From assembly GCA_938018185.1 (NCBI GenBank), contig CALIIW010000286.1:1-33754 (forward strand): a stretch of 33,754 nucleotides of DNA, in the 5' to 3' direction. Below the pieces are notes generated by a model, which ran no database searches, was not told the origin of the DNA, and saw only the letters and a program-made list of their open reading frames with translations. Source of the stretch: an uncultured Saprospiraceae bacterium. Lineage in GTDB: Bacteria > Bacteroidota > Bacteroidia > Chitinophagales > Saprospiraceae. The translations under genes and the position numbers were made by a program. Positions 7,579-16,828 of the stretch are shown here, in pieces (the first letter of the stretch is position 1; the number at the start of each line of letters is the position of its first letter).

Positions 7579-8193
7579 CTAGTTTATTTTTAGAACTTGG
7601 ACTTTTTCATTGTTATTCCCTGCAATGATAAATTTATTCCCCTGAATATTTAATAATTCCATATCTCTTAAGTCAATTCCATATTCTTTTGCCTTATTTG
7701 TAAAAGTTAGATCTCCATTATTTATTAAAAGTAAATTTTCACGTTTCTTGTCTTCTTCATAATAGGACCTACCTACATATAAATCTAGATAGCCATCTTG
7801 ATTGACATCACCGACAGTAATCCCTGTACACCAACTGTCTTCATAAGCAACTCCCGCATTCTTCGTAATGTCTTCAAAATTAAAATCTCCCTTGTTCAAA
7901 TACATTTTATTTCCCACCATATTTCCCGTAAAAAAAATATCATCTAAGCCGTCATTGTTAAAATCTGCCACTGCAACACCACCACTATTAAATACATTGA
8001 TATATTGCATTGGGCTTTTTACTTGTGAAATGGTTATTTTATTTTTGAAAGAGATATTACTAGTTTCAGAAGGAATTGTAGTGAAATCATTTATCTCCAC
8101 AGTTTCATCCACTGAAAATTCTTCAGGTAAGGTGTCACTCTCACAGGAAAGGAATGTACATATTGTACATAGTACTAATATGATTTTATTCAT
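7579..8193 (-). CDS. Internally deleted big-lipoprotein paralogue (N- and C-termini fused)
   Basis: 204 residues. Lipobox FLSC (Cys17), then the start of the big-protein plan: QYINVFNSGGVAVADFNND and GDVNQDGYLDLYV give the first two calcium loops. The text then runs AKEYG and switches at about residue 172-175 to DLRDMELL...IIAGNNNEKVQV, which matches the last ~30 residues of big protein F (DVKSLTLL...LLVGNNNEAMQV). Relative to F, about 900 residues (roughly 193-1095) are missing, yet the frame is intact. The closest relative is F, judged by YINV(Y/F)N and the GN-x-V-x-NK-x-YLNKG stretch. It may be a decayed duplicate or a functional short form; no stop or frameshift is visible. The small lipoprotein gene follows with no intergenic base. 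Confidence 0.75.
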   Translation of the reverse strand: MNKIILVLCTICTFLSCESDTLPEEFSVDETVEINDFTTIPSETSNISFKNKITISQVKSPMQYINVFNSGGVAVADFNNDGLDDIFFTGNMVGNKMYLNKGDFNFEDITKNAGVAYEDSWCTGITVGDVNQDGYLDLYVGRSYYEEDKKRENLLLINNGDLTFTNKAKEYGIDLRDMELLNIQGNKFIIAGNNNEKVQVLKIN

Positions 8194-8225
8194 TGGCTAT
8201 TATTCAATAATGTACAATTTTGTTT

Positions 8226-8233
8226 CAAACTTA
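8226..8233 (-). promoter_or_regulatory. Putative -7 box for the 8193 gene
   Basis: On the minus strand TAAGTTTG matches TAnnTTTG perfectly and lies 32 nt before the ATG at 8193. No convincing TTG sits at the expected -33 distance, so support is weak. Confidence 0.3.
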
Positions 8234-8365
8234 TTATTTAGAACTTCTAAAATTAAGGACTTTTTAGATAGAATACTAGTGGTTTTATCTTTTAAAAAAA
8301 GACGCCAATTTTATCTATTTGACAACATAATTAGTATTATTTACGTAAATTCTTGAATATTTGTA

Positions 8366-8396
8366 TTGTACGATAAATCAGCTTAAAATACGTTTT
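8366..8396 (+). promoter_or_regulatory. Putative promoter for big gene B operon
   Basis: TTG (8366-8368), a 20-nt spacer and TACGTTTT (8389-8396, seven of eight to TAnnTTTG) resemble the Flavobacterium-type promoter. The -7 box is ~93 nt before the ATG at 8490, leaving an AT-rich leader. This divergent 296-bp region separates B from the minus-strand mini gene. Confidence 0.35.
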
Positions 8397-8489
8397 TAGG
8401 ATGATTTTGTTTAGATTTTGGTCTAGTTTTAGACTTTTTTCAATTTTTAGCATATTGTTTATATTTATAAATTTTAAGCCCAGAACATT

Positions 8490-11400
8490 TTGAGAATGAG
8501 ACCTTTTTACTTTATTTTATTCTTTTCTCTGCTAATTGCTTGTCAAGACGATAAGTCAAAGCCATTGGTGAAAAAATCTATTGGTAATTCTCATACTTCT
8601 TTTAAATTAAGAAAAGAAACTGGCATTAATTTCGTCAATCGACTTATACCAACTGTTCAACTTAGTACCTTTAATTACCAATATTATCAGAATGGAGGAG
8701 GGGTAGCTGTAGCAGATTTTGATCAAAACGGATTGCAAGATGTTTTTTTTACATCAAATATAGAGTCAGATCAATTGTTTCTTAATCGCGGTGATTTGAA
8801 ATTTGAAAATGTTACCTCCAAAGCTCGGGTGACTGGTTTTGAAAATGGGATCACAAATTCATGGTCTACTGGAGCGACAATAGGCGATGTGAATAATGAT
8901 GGGTATCCAGACATATATGTTTGCAAATCTGGTAATTTCAATCAAGGACCTGGTACTGAGAATTTACTTTTCATTAATAATAGAGATTTAACTTTTACAG
9001 AAAGAGGAAAAGAATTTGGAGTCAATGACAATAGACATTCTACCCAAGCTGTGTTTTTTGATTATGATAAGGATAATGATTTAGATCTTTTTGTTTTAAA
9101 TCACTCTACCTTATTTGGTAATTCTCAAGTCCCCTTTGAAATAAGCAAGTCAACTGAAAAATCTAGACCTCATTCCTGCTCTCTTTATAAAAATGAAAAT
9201 GGAAAATTTGTAGATGTAACAATTCCCTCTGGTATATGTAGATTTTCTTATGGTCTTGGACTTGTTAGTTCAGATATAAATGGAGATGGATGGACGGACC
9301 TTTATGTCGCGAATGATTTTTCCAGACCTGATGTTATGTTTATCAATAATCAAGATGGGACATTTACGGATATGCTTAAAGAATCTACAGGCCATGTTTC
9401 ATATTTTAGTATGGGCTGCGACGTAGCTGACATCAATAATGATGGCATGCAAGATATTTCTGTTGTTGACATGGCTCCAGCCAATAATTTTAGATCTAAA
9501 ACATTGATGCCTTCAATGGCGCCAGAAAACTTTTACAGCTTTGTGAATAATTTTGGATATACACCACAATATATGTTCAATGCCTTGCAAATAAACCATG
9601 GAGGAAATACTTTTTCAGAAATTGCAAAGCTTGCGGGTGTTCACAAAACAGATTGGTCTTGGGCAACTTTGCTAGCCGATTTTGACAACGATGGCTATAA
9701 AGACATGTTTGTTTCTAATGGTTATAAATTCAATAAAATGGAAAACGATTTTTCTATTGAATTTAAAAAAATGAAACAAAAGTATAATGGAAAAATTCCT
9801 GACGAAATAAAAAAACAATGGTTGAATAAACCGCCTTCTTACAAATTACCAAATTATATTTTCAAAAATATTGATGGTTTACAATTTGAAAAATATTCAA
9901 AAGAATGGGGATTAAAAGAAGAGACATATTCAAATGGTGCTGCTTATGCCGATTTTGACAATGATGGCGACTTAGACCTTGTTATAAACAATATTGACGA
10001 CCCGGTGTATTTATACGAAAACATGTCAAAAACAAACTATCTGCAGCTTGTTTTGAAAGCAGGAGATAGATGGAATCCTAATCTAAATCTGAATGCCAAG
10101 GTTGAGATTAAATATGGAGGGAAGATGCAACTTGTGGAATCTACATTGACTAGAGGATTTCAATCTTCTGTAGAAGACATTATCCATTTTGGTCTGGGAG
10201 ATGTTAGCTCAATTGACCAACTAACTGTAAGCTGGAAAGATGGAAGGACTTTTGTCATGAAAGATGTGAAAGCAAACCAAAGAATAGTAGTTGATAAAAA
10301 TAAGTCTCAAACTAAAAGTCTAAGTCAAATTTCTAATAAGAAATTTTTTACTAAAGAGCTAGATACAGGATTGAATTTCAAACATACTGAAAATCAATAT
10401 GATGATTTTCAAAAAGAATTATTATTGCCTCACAAGAATTCACAACATGGCCCATTCCTAACAAAGGGGGATGTCAATAATGATAATTTGGAAGATGTTT
10501 TTGTAGGAGGAGCTATTGGACAAGCCGGACAATTGTTTATTCAAACAGCTACCGGAAAATTTATTGCATCTAACTCTGCTCCATGGCAGATTGATAAACA
10601 ATGCGAAGATATGGGCGCGGTATTTTTTGATGCTGATGGGGATAAGGACCTTGACCTTTATGTTGTTAGTGGGGGTAATGAAATTGAAAATGGAGATTCA
10701 AATTTGCAAGATCGACTTTACCTCAATGATGGGAAAGGTAATTTCACAAAAAGTTTAAATTTATTACCTAAGGTTAAAGTTAGTGGATCAAAAGTAATTT
10801 CCTTCGATAAGGATAATGATGGCGATCTTGATTTATTTGTTGGCGGTCGTATGGAACCTGGAAGATATCCTCATGCCTCTCCCAATCAATTGCTTGAGAA
10901 TAATGGAGGTACTTTTAAAAATGTACTTGAGGAAAAAGCAAAGGATTTAAATAAAGCAGCAATAGTAACCGATGCTGTTGCGGAAGATTATAATAAAGAT
11001 GGCGATATAGACCTTATAATAGTAGGAGAGTGGTCAGCCATCAATATTTTTAAAAATAATGGGGATTCATTTGTGTTAAGCACGCCTGAAAATTTAAAAG
11101 AAGAACGAGGTTGGTGGTCCTCAATAGCTAAAGCTGATATTGATGGAGATGGAGACATGGATTTTGTTGTTGGTAATTTAGGTTTAAACTATAAATATAA
11201 AGCTACAAAAAAGGAACCCTTCCATATTTATGCTTACGACTTTGATGAATCTGGAACTTTAGATATTGTTTTGGGATATTTCAATGAAGGTGTTTGCTAT
11301 CCCTTGAGAGGCAGGGAATGCTCCTCAGAGCAAATGCCTTTTATTACAGAAAAATTTCCAACTTATAAGGAATTTGCTTCGGCAGATTTGAAATCCGTTT

Positions 11401-11816
11401 ACGGAGAAAATCTGGACAAAGCCCTACATAGGTATACAACAAATTTTGAATCAAGCATCTTGTTAAATAATGGAGCTGGCAATTTTACCTTACAGAGTTT
11501 GCCTCTTGAAGCACAATATTCCTGTATTAATGGGATTGAATTTATTGACCTTGATAAGGACGGAAATTTGGATATTTTGACAGGAGGAAACCTTTTTGTA
11601 GCTGAAGTGGAGACACCTAGGAATGATGCTAGTATTGGTGCCTGTTTTTTAGGTGATGGAAATGCTGGTTTTAAATTCGTACCCTTAAAGAAAAGTGGCT
11701 TGTTGCTCAATAAGGATGTAAAAGACATCATGTTAATTAATGCTAATGGATCTAAGAAATTAGTCGTTGCTAATAATAATGAGCCTATTGAGGTTTTTAA
11801 TTTTGACGGAATTTAA
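8490..11816 (+). CDS. Big lipoprotein B: twin seven-loop FG-GAP propellers around ASPIC
   Basis: 1,108 residues with lipobox LIAC (Cys18) followed by QDDK, an acidic start like the surface-export signal of Bacteroidota lipoproteins. Seven loops precede ASPIC (first ADFDQNGLQD at about 74, last ADFDNDGDLD). ASPIC spans about 531-590 (NAKVEI, RGFQSS, HFGLGD); its strand motif is SWKDG in place of the usual WPxG. Seven loops follow, from GDVNNDNLED to IDLDKDGNLD. The conserved block RGRECSSEQMPF carries Cys944, and VETPRNDA lies near the C-terminus. It is the first gene of a plus-strand unit; a small lipoprotein follows after 10 bp. Role unknown. Confidence 0.8.
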   Translation: MRMRPFYFILFFSLLIACQDDKSKPLVKKSIGNSHTSFKLRKETGINFVNRLIPTVQLSTFNYQYYQNGGGVAVADFDQNGLQDVFFTSNIESDQLFLNRGDLKFENVTSKARVTGFENGITNSWSTGATIGDVNNDGYPDIYVCKSGNFNQGPGTENLLFINNRDLTFTERGKEFGVNDNRHSTQAVFFDYDKDNDLDLFVLNHSTLFGNSQVPFEISKSTEKSRPHSCSLYKNENGKFVDVTIPSGICRFSYGLGLVSSDINGDGWTDLYVANDFSRPDVMFINNQDGTFTDMLKESTGHVSYFSMGCDVADINNDGMQDISVVDMAPANNFRSKTLMPSMAPENFYSFVNNFGYTPQYMFNALQINHGGNTFSEIAKLAGVHKTDWSWATLLADFDNDGYKDMFVSNGYKFNKMENDFSIEFKKMKQKYNGKIPDEIKKQWLNKPPSYKLPNYIFKNIDGLQFEKYSKEWGLKEETYSNGAAYADFDNDGDLDLVINNIDDPVYLYENMSKTNYLQLVLKAGDRWNPNLNLNAKVEIKYGGKMQLVESTLTRGFQSSVEDIIHFGLGDVSSIDQLTVSWKDGRTFVMKDVKANQRIVVDKNKSQTKSLSQISNKKFFTKELDTGLNFKHTENQYDDFQKELLLPHKNSQHGPFLTKGDVNNDNLEDVFVGGAIGQAGQLFIQTATGKFIASNSAPWQIDKQCEDMGAVFFDADGDKDLDLYVVSGGNEIENGDSNLQDRLYLNDGKGNFTKSLNLLPKVKVSGSKVISFDKDNDGDLDLFVGGRMEPGRYPHASPNQLLENNGGTFKNVLEEKAKDLNKAAIVTDAVAEDYNKDGDIDLIIVGEWSAINIFKNNGDSFVLSTPENLKEERGWWSSIAKADIDGDGDMDFVVGNLGLNYKYKATKKEPFHIYAYDFDESGTLDIVLGYFNEGVCYPLRGRECSSEQMPFITEKFPTYKEFASADLKSVYGENLDKALHRYTTNFESSILLNNGAGNFTLQSLPLEAQYSCINGIEFIDLDKDGNLDILTGGNLFVAEVETPRNDASIGACFLGDGNAGFKFVPLKKSGLLLNKDVKDIMLINANGSKKLVVANNNEPIEVFNFDGI

Positions 11817-11826
11817 AATTTATTAA

Positions 11827-12372
11827 ATGAGATTAATTTTGACCTTTGTCGTTCTTGCTATATTATTTTCTTGTATAGAAGAACAAACACCAAATTTTGC
11901 CAACTTGACACTGGATATTAAAAATAATCAAGCAAGAAAATTATTGTTATTAAATGTGCCAGTTCCTGGAGCTGTTGATTCCGTAAGCACCTTTTATAAA
12001 ATAAGCACTGCTGAATCTGTTAATCTTAAAGCAAAAATTGAAAGTATCATTCACGCTTCAGAAAATCAAGAACTCATTGAGAAAAGCATAAATGAAGAAT
12101 CAGAAATTGGGATGAATGCTTATTTCGAAGAAGACCAGAATAATTCCTCTGAAAAGTATTTTGTATTTGGGTATAAAAACAACGACAAAGGGATACATGT
12201 TAGATGGAATGTTAAAAATAAAAAGCCCCACTTTTATTTAAATAGAAATAAAGCCTATATAGCAAATGGAGATTTAGGAGAGGAAGTAATGATCTCAAAA
12301 GAACATTTGATTGATATTCTAAAATCATTTGCTGAGTTAGAAGTTAAAAGAAATAATATGACAAATAAATAA
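11827..12372 (+). CDS. Small lipoprotein of unknown function
   Basis: 181 residues with signal and lipobox ILFSC (Cys16), then IEEQ. I recognise no domain. The mature part mixes predicted helix (about 65-95, Glu/Lys-rich) with strand-like segments such as SEKYFVFGYKNN and KKPHFYLNRNKAYIANGD. It begins 10 bp after big gene B. Its TAA shares a base with the ATG of the sulfotransferase (TAATG), so the two are translationally coupled. Context suggests an accessory protein of the B-C transcription unit. Confidence 0.6.
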   Translation: MRLILTFVVLAILFSCIEEQTPNFANLTLDIKNNQARKLLLLNVPVPGAVDSVSTFYKISTAESVNLKAKIESIIHASENQELIEKSINEESEIGMNAYFEEDQNNSSEKYFVFGYKNNDKGIHVRWNVKNKKPHFYLNRNKAYIANGDLGEEVMISKEHLIDILKSFAELEVKRNNMTNK

Positions 12373-13475
12373 TGGAAAAGAAGAGAATTTTTTTGCACGT
12401 ACCCAAAACTGGAGGTACCACGCTCGATTGCGCGATTAATCATACCGACTGGGTTAAAGAGCATGATACTTTTTTTTATAGACACATACAGAATGATACA
12501 AAGCTTTCAAATGCAGGAGACGTATTTGTAAAAGCCAATCATTCGAAATACAAAGAGTACGACATTTTTTCAATGCTCAGACATCCAGTGGATCGTTTAA
12601 TATCAGAATACTTTTTTGTAAGAAATAGAAAAGAGTTTTATTCTCTTATTAGAAAGCAGCCAAGAAATTTAAGAGAGCATGCAGAGAATATCCAAACAAG
12701 AAATTACATGACCGCTTTTTTTCTTGGCAAACGAATTTATGATACAAAGCCTGTTACCAAAGATGAGCTGAAGAGAGTGATAGAATGCATAAATGAATAT
12801 CCAATTTATGTTGGAATTCTTGAGCAATATGATAAATCATTAAATTACCTTTCGGATAAGATGGGCGTAAAATGGCCAAAAAAAATTGAAGTAAAAAGAA
12901 TTACACTAAATCGTCCTGAACTTGAAGAGATATCTGATGATGTGAAAAGTATTATTCTAGAAAACAATCAGTTAGATTTAGAGCTATATGAACACTGTTT
13001 AAATATTTTAGAACAGCATAATTATAAGTCTTCCAAGAATTTTAATTTCAATAAAGATAAGTATGGATATGTAATGAAATATACTGAACGTTTCCTCTTA
13101 TCTGAATTATTTGTATCCAAATCAAATCTAAATTATTTTGCCAAAAATTTTGATTTCTTTAAGGATCTAAACCTCGCAATAAAACAACGCACGGACTTTT
13201 TTGATGGCGAGAAGTATGTAAACAGTTGGAACAAATCCGTTCTGTTTTTTATTAAAGAAAAAGACCCCACTTTTCCTGTCGATTATTTAAAGCAAATGGA
13301 TTTGAAAACGGATCCTTTGGATCTTACCAAAAATATTGTAAAAACGCTAGAAAAAAGAATAACTACCAAAAAAGCAGTTTATAATTCAAAACTTAAGTTT
13401 GAGTTAAACAAAGTGCAAATAGTAGATGCTATAAAAGAAAAAAAATCATTTTTAAGAAGACTTTTTAATAGGTAG
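12372..13475 (+). CDS. Sulfotransferase family 2-like protein (PAPS-dependent, predicted)
   Basis: 367 residues without a signal peptide, so predicted cytoplasmic. The 5'-phosphosulfate-binding loop is clear: LHVPKTGGTTL (8-18, Lys12, Gly14, Gly15, Thr16). The 3'-phosphate site follows as SMLRHPVDRLISEYFF (67-82), with Arg70 and Ser78 spaced as in the family. These motifs place it in the Sulfotransfer_2 / heparan-sulfate 2-O-sulfotransferase-like superfamily, which moves sulfate from PAPS to a hydroxyl or amine of a sugar or other acceptor. The acceptor cannot be read from sequence. The last ~150 residues (Lys-, Phe- and Asn-rich) extend beyond the usual core and I do not recognise them. It overlaps the upstream lipoprotein gene by one base and lies 29 bp before big gene C. 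No PAPS synthesis gene is in the window. Confidence 0.8.
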   Translation: MEKKRIFLHVPKTGGTTLDCAINHTDWVKEHDTFFYRHIQNDTKLSNAGDVFVKANHSKYKEYDIFSMLRHPVDRLISEYFFVRNRKEFYSLIRKQPRNLREHAENIQTRNYMTAFFLGKRIYDTKPVTKDELKRVIECINEYPIYVGILEQYDKSLNYLSDKMGVKWPKKIEVKRITLNRPELEEISDDVKSIILENNQLDLELYEHCLNILEQHNYKSSKNFNFNKDKYGYVMKYTERFLLSELFVSKSNLNYFAKNFDFFKDLNLAIKQRTDFFDGEKYVNSWNKSVLFFIKEKDPTFPVDYLKQMDLKTDPLDLTKNIVKTLEKRITTKKAVYNSKLKFELNKVQIVDAIKEKKSFLRRLFNR

Positions 13476-13504
13476 TTCGAAAAAATTGAGTTCTTTAGAA
13501 AAAT

Positions 13505-16500
13505 ATGAATATGAAATTAGTTGTTTATAATGTAATCGCGATATTATTATTGTTTTCTTGCCAAGAACAACAAGATCTAACGACAGAAACTAATCTTTTT
13601 TCCAAGGATTTTCAGGTTTTTACTGAAGTCTCAAAAGTTACCTCCTCTATAAATTTTATAAATTCCGTCTCTGAAACTAATGATAATAACTTATTTAACA
13701 ACGACTATATCTACTCAGGAGGGGGCGTAGCCATAGGTGATCTTAACAACGATGGATTTGAAGATATTTATATCGTTTCTAACAATGGAATGGATGCCCT
13801 TTATAAAAACAAAGGCGGATTTCAATTTGATAATTTAATGAGTAAATCAGGAATTGAAAACTCAATTGCTTGGACTGCAGGTGTTAATTTAGTTGATGTT
13901 AATGCAGATGGTTTCCTTGATATCTATATAAGTAGAGGAGGAGAGAATGTCTTAGACCCTGAAAAACGAAGGAACAAACTATATATAAATAATAAGAATT
14001 TCACATTTCAAGAATCTGCAAAATCATATAATATTGATGATGCAGGAGCAACAACTCAATCTTGTTTCTTTGATTACGACCTAGATGGTGATCTTGACCT
14101 TTATGTCATGAATGTACCAATAGGGAATATGAAAGATGTAAGAAAAGTATTTCAATACGGACCGCTTAGACAAAACCCTGGAAAAAAGTTTAAAAATGAT
14201 TCTGATAGGTTTTATAAAAACATGGGAAATGGAAAGTTTAAAGATGTGAGTATTGAAGTTGGGATTAATAATTGGGGATTTGGATTGGGTATAGGAATTG
14301 GGGACCTAAATGGCGATTTATATCCTGATGTATATATTACAAATGATTTCGGTACAGATAACTTTTTGTACATCAACAATCAAAATGGCAGTTTTACAGA
14401 AAGCTTAAAGAGTAGTTTTGGTCATGTTTCTTACTTTGCTATGGGTATGGATATTGCTGACATTAATAATGATGGCTTGCTTGATATTTTTGAAGTTGAA
14501 ATGGTGTCTGAAGATAGACAAAGAAACATTGAAAATATGAGACCAATGGACCAGAAAACATTCTTTATGATGGAAGATTTAGGAATTGTCCCTCAATATA
14601 TGAGAAATTGTCTTCATGTTAATTTAGGTTTTGGTGTATTTAGTGAAAGAGCACAATTAGCTGGACTTGCTAAAACGGATTGGAGTTGGGGGACTGTAAT
14701 AGTAGATTTTAATCATGATCAGAAAAAGGACATTTTTGTAGCAAATGGAATCCTAAGGGATATGAGCAATAGGGATTTTACGAATTATGCAAAATCTAAA
14801 AATGAAAAAGAAGGCTTTGTCTCACGAGAAAATATTTTAGAGAATGCTCCTTCAACTAAAGTTTCTAATTATGTATTTGAAAATTTGGATGGCTATAAAT
14901 TTAAAAATAGATCAACTGCTTGGGGACTTGATCACAAGGGATTTTCCAATTGTGTAGCTTATGGTGATTTGGATAATGATGGTGATTTAGATTTGTTGGT
15001 GAATAACCTTAATGAGTCGCCAAGTTTATATTCTAATCAATCCGTTGAGAATGGAAGACAATTCATTGGTTTTAAGCTTATAGGACCTCCAAATAATACG
15101 AATGGTTTAGGCGCAAAAGTTACAATTAAAGATAGTAATGGAGGCAAACAAGTTCAAGATTGTTTTAATGTTCGTGGGTTTCAATCTAGTTCAAGTACGA
15201 AGTTGATTTTTGGAATTCTAGAAGATGCAAAAGTTACAGAAGCTGAAATAGTTTGGCCTAATGGCTTTAAAGAAATTATAAAAAATCCTTCAATCAATAA
15301 AATTCATAAGATATCATTTCAAAACGCGAAAGAAAAATTTATACCTGAAACAAATTTCAAGACATTCTTTAGAGAAGTGAAAGCAATAGATTTGGTTCAT
15401 AAAGATGATAAGTATAATGATTTTGCTAAGGAAATCTTATTGCCACATAAATTATCTCATTTAGGTCCCGCATCTGCAGTGGGTGATATAAATGGAGACG
15501 GCAGAGATGACCTTTTTGTTGGCGGGGCAAAGAACTATGCTGCTTCGATATTGATTCAACAGAAAAATGGATATTTAAAAAAGATGGAAATTGATCTTTT
15601 TGAAAAAGACAAGGCCTATGAAGATGTAGGAGCGCATCTATTTGATGCCGACAACGACAAAGATCTTGATCTTTGGGTAACTAGTGGCAGTAATGAATAT
15701 GAAAATAATTCGAAACTTTATCAAGATCGTTTGTATATAAATGATGGCAGTGGGAACTTTAGCAAATCAAATAATATAGAGTCTTCAACCAACAGTACTT
15801 CTGTTGTTAAATCTTGTGATTTTGATAATGATGGAGATTTGGATGTTTTTGTTGGAAGTAGATTGGTTCCAGGGATGTATCCACAGGATCCAAAATCATC
15901 ATTATTTATAAATGAAAATGGTCAATTTAAAAACAGAATAAAAGATTACTTCCCAGAGGGAGATGAATTGGGAATGGTCACTGATGCAGTTTGGACAGAT
16001 GTTGATAACGATGGACAAATGGATATATTGATAGTAGGAGAGTGGATGGGAATTAAAGTATTAAAAAATGAAAACGGAAAATTTAAAAATTACTCTAGTG
16101 AATTCGGACTTGATAACACTAATGGGTGGTGGTTTTGCATTGAAGAAAGTGATTTGGATAATGATGGAGACAAAGATTATTTAGTTGGAAATATAGGTCT
16201 TAATCATAAGTTTAAATCCTCGAAAGAAAAACCCTTAGAAGTTTTTTGTAGTGATTTTGACAATAACGGTACCAATGATATTGTTTTAGCATTTCATGAT
16301 AAAGATAATTTTTACCCAGTAAGAGGAAGGGATTGTTCAAGTGAACAAATGCCTTTTATTTTAGATAAATTTAAGGATTTTAAATCCTTTAGTACTGCAC
16401 AAATGCAAGATGTCTATGGAGATAAACTGAATAAAGCACATCATTTAAAAGCCAAAATTTTTGAATCAATTATTCTGAGAAATAATGGTTCAAAATTTAC

Positions 16501-16828
16501 AGTTGAAAAATTACCAATGGAGGCGCAAATTTCTTCAATAAATGACTTTGAAGTTCTGGATGTCAATAAGGATGGCATCAAAGATATTATGTTGGTAGGC
16601 AATATGATACACACTGAGCCAGAGACAAGTAGAGCAGATGCTAGCATTGGTTTGGTCCTGCTTGGCGAAGAAGATAAAACTTATAAAGTTATGGAACTAA
16701 AAAGAAGTGGGTTCTTTGCTTTAGGAGAATGTAAACACATAGCTGTTTTAAATAAAGATACTCCAAAACCTTTATTTAACGTTTTAGGAAACAATCTTCC
16801 TCTAAAAACTTTTGTGTTACTCAATTAA
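13505..16828 (+). CDS. Big lipoprotein C: twin seven-loop FG-GAP propellers around ASPIC
   Basis: 1,107 residues from the ATG at 13505 (a second ATG two codons on is possible). Lipobox LLFSC (Cys19), then QEQQD. Seven loops lie before ASPIC (GDLNNDGFED to GDLDNDGDLD) and seven after (GDINGDGRDD to LDVNKDGIKD). ASPIC is at about 529-585 (NGLGAKV, RGFQSS, WPNG). Conserved block RGRDCSSEQMPFILDKF, and ETSRADA near the end. It is the closest relative of A, yet the serines of CSSEQ use different codon families in A and C (TCT-TCA against TCA-AGT), so the duplication is old. Last gene of the B-C unit; its stop overlaps the stop of convergent gene D. Confidence 0.8.
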   Translation: MNMKLVVYNVIAILLLFSCQEQQDLTTETNLFSKDFQVFTEVSKVTSSINFINSVSETNDNNLFNNDYIYSGGGVAIGDLNNDGFEDIYIVSNNGMDALYKNKGGFQFDNLMSKSGIENSIAWTAGVNLVDVNADGFLDIYISRGGENVLDPEKRRNKLYINNKNFTFQESAKSYNIDDAGATTQSCFFDYDLDGDLDLYVMNVPIGNMKDVRKVFQYGPLRQNPGKKFKNDSDRFYKNMGNGKFKDVSIEVGINNWGFGLGIGIGDLNGDLYPDVYITNDFGTDNFLYINNQNGSFTESLKSSFGHVSYFAMGMDIADINNDGLLDIFEVEMVSEDRQRNIENMRPMDQKTFFMMEDLGIVPQYMRNCLHVNLGFGVFSERAQLAGLAKTDWSWGTVIVDFNHDQKKDIFVANGILRDMSNRDFTNYAKSKNEKEGFVSRENILENAPSTKVSNYVFENLDGYKFKNRSTAWGLDHKGFSNCVAYGDLDNDGDLDLLVNNLNESPSLYSNQSVENGRQFIGFKLIGPPNNTNGLGAKVTIKDSNGGKQVQDCFNVRGFQSSSSTKLIFGILEDAKVTEAEIVWPNGFKEIIKNPSINKIHKISFQNAKEKFIPETNFKTFFREVKAIDLVHKDDKYNDFAKEILLPHKLSHLGPASAVGDINGDGRDDLFVGGAKNYAASILIQQKNGYLKKMEIDLFEKDKAYEDVGAHLFDADNDKDLDLWVTSGSNEYENNSKLYQDRLYINDGSGNFSKSNNIESSTNSTSVVKSCDFDNDGDLDVFVGSRLVPGMYPQDPKSSLFINENGQFKNRIKDYFPEGDELGMVTDAVWTDVDNDGQMDILIVGEWMGIKVLKNENGKFKNYSSEFGLDNTNGWWFCIEESDLDNDGDKDYLVGNIGLNHKFKSSKEKPLEVFCSDFDNNGTNDIVLAFHDKDNFYPVRGRDCSSEQMPFILDKFKDFKSFSTAQMQDVYGDKLNKAHHLKAKIFESIILRNNGSKFTVEKLPMEAQISSINDFEVLDVNKDGIKDIMLVGNMIHTEPETSRADASIGLVLLGEEDKTYKVMELKRSGFFALGECKHIAVLNKDTPKPLFNVLGNNLPLKTFVLLN
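16825..16828. other. Convergent genes sharing overlapping stop codons (TTAA)
   Basis: The four bases TTAA hold the TAA of gene C on the plus strand (16826-16828) and the TAA of gene D on the minus strand (16827-16825). There is no intergenic base and no terminator hairpin between the two operons. Confidence 0.9.

Noticed and set aside
7868-8356. Plus-strand open frame of 162 codons
   Set aside because: It is antisense to the deleted-paralogue gene, and its Ser/Leu/Ile-rich text is the reverse reading of the DxDxDG-coding DNA. The minus-strand gene has clear domain content.
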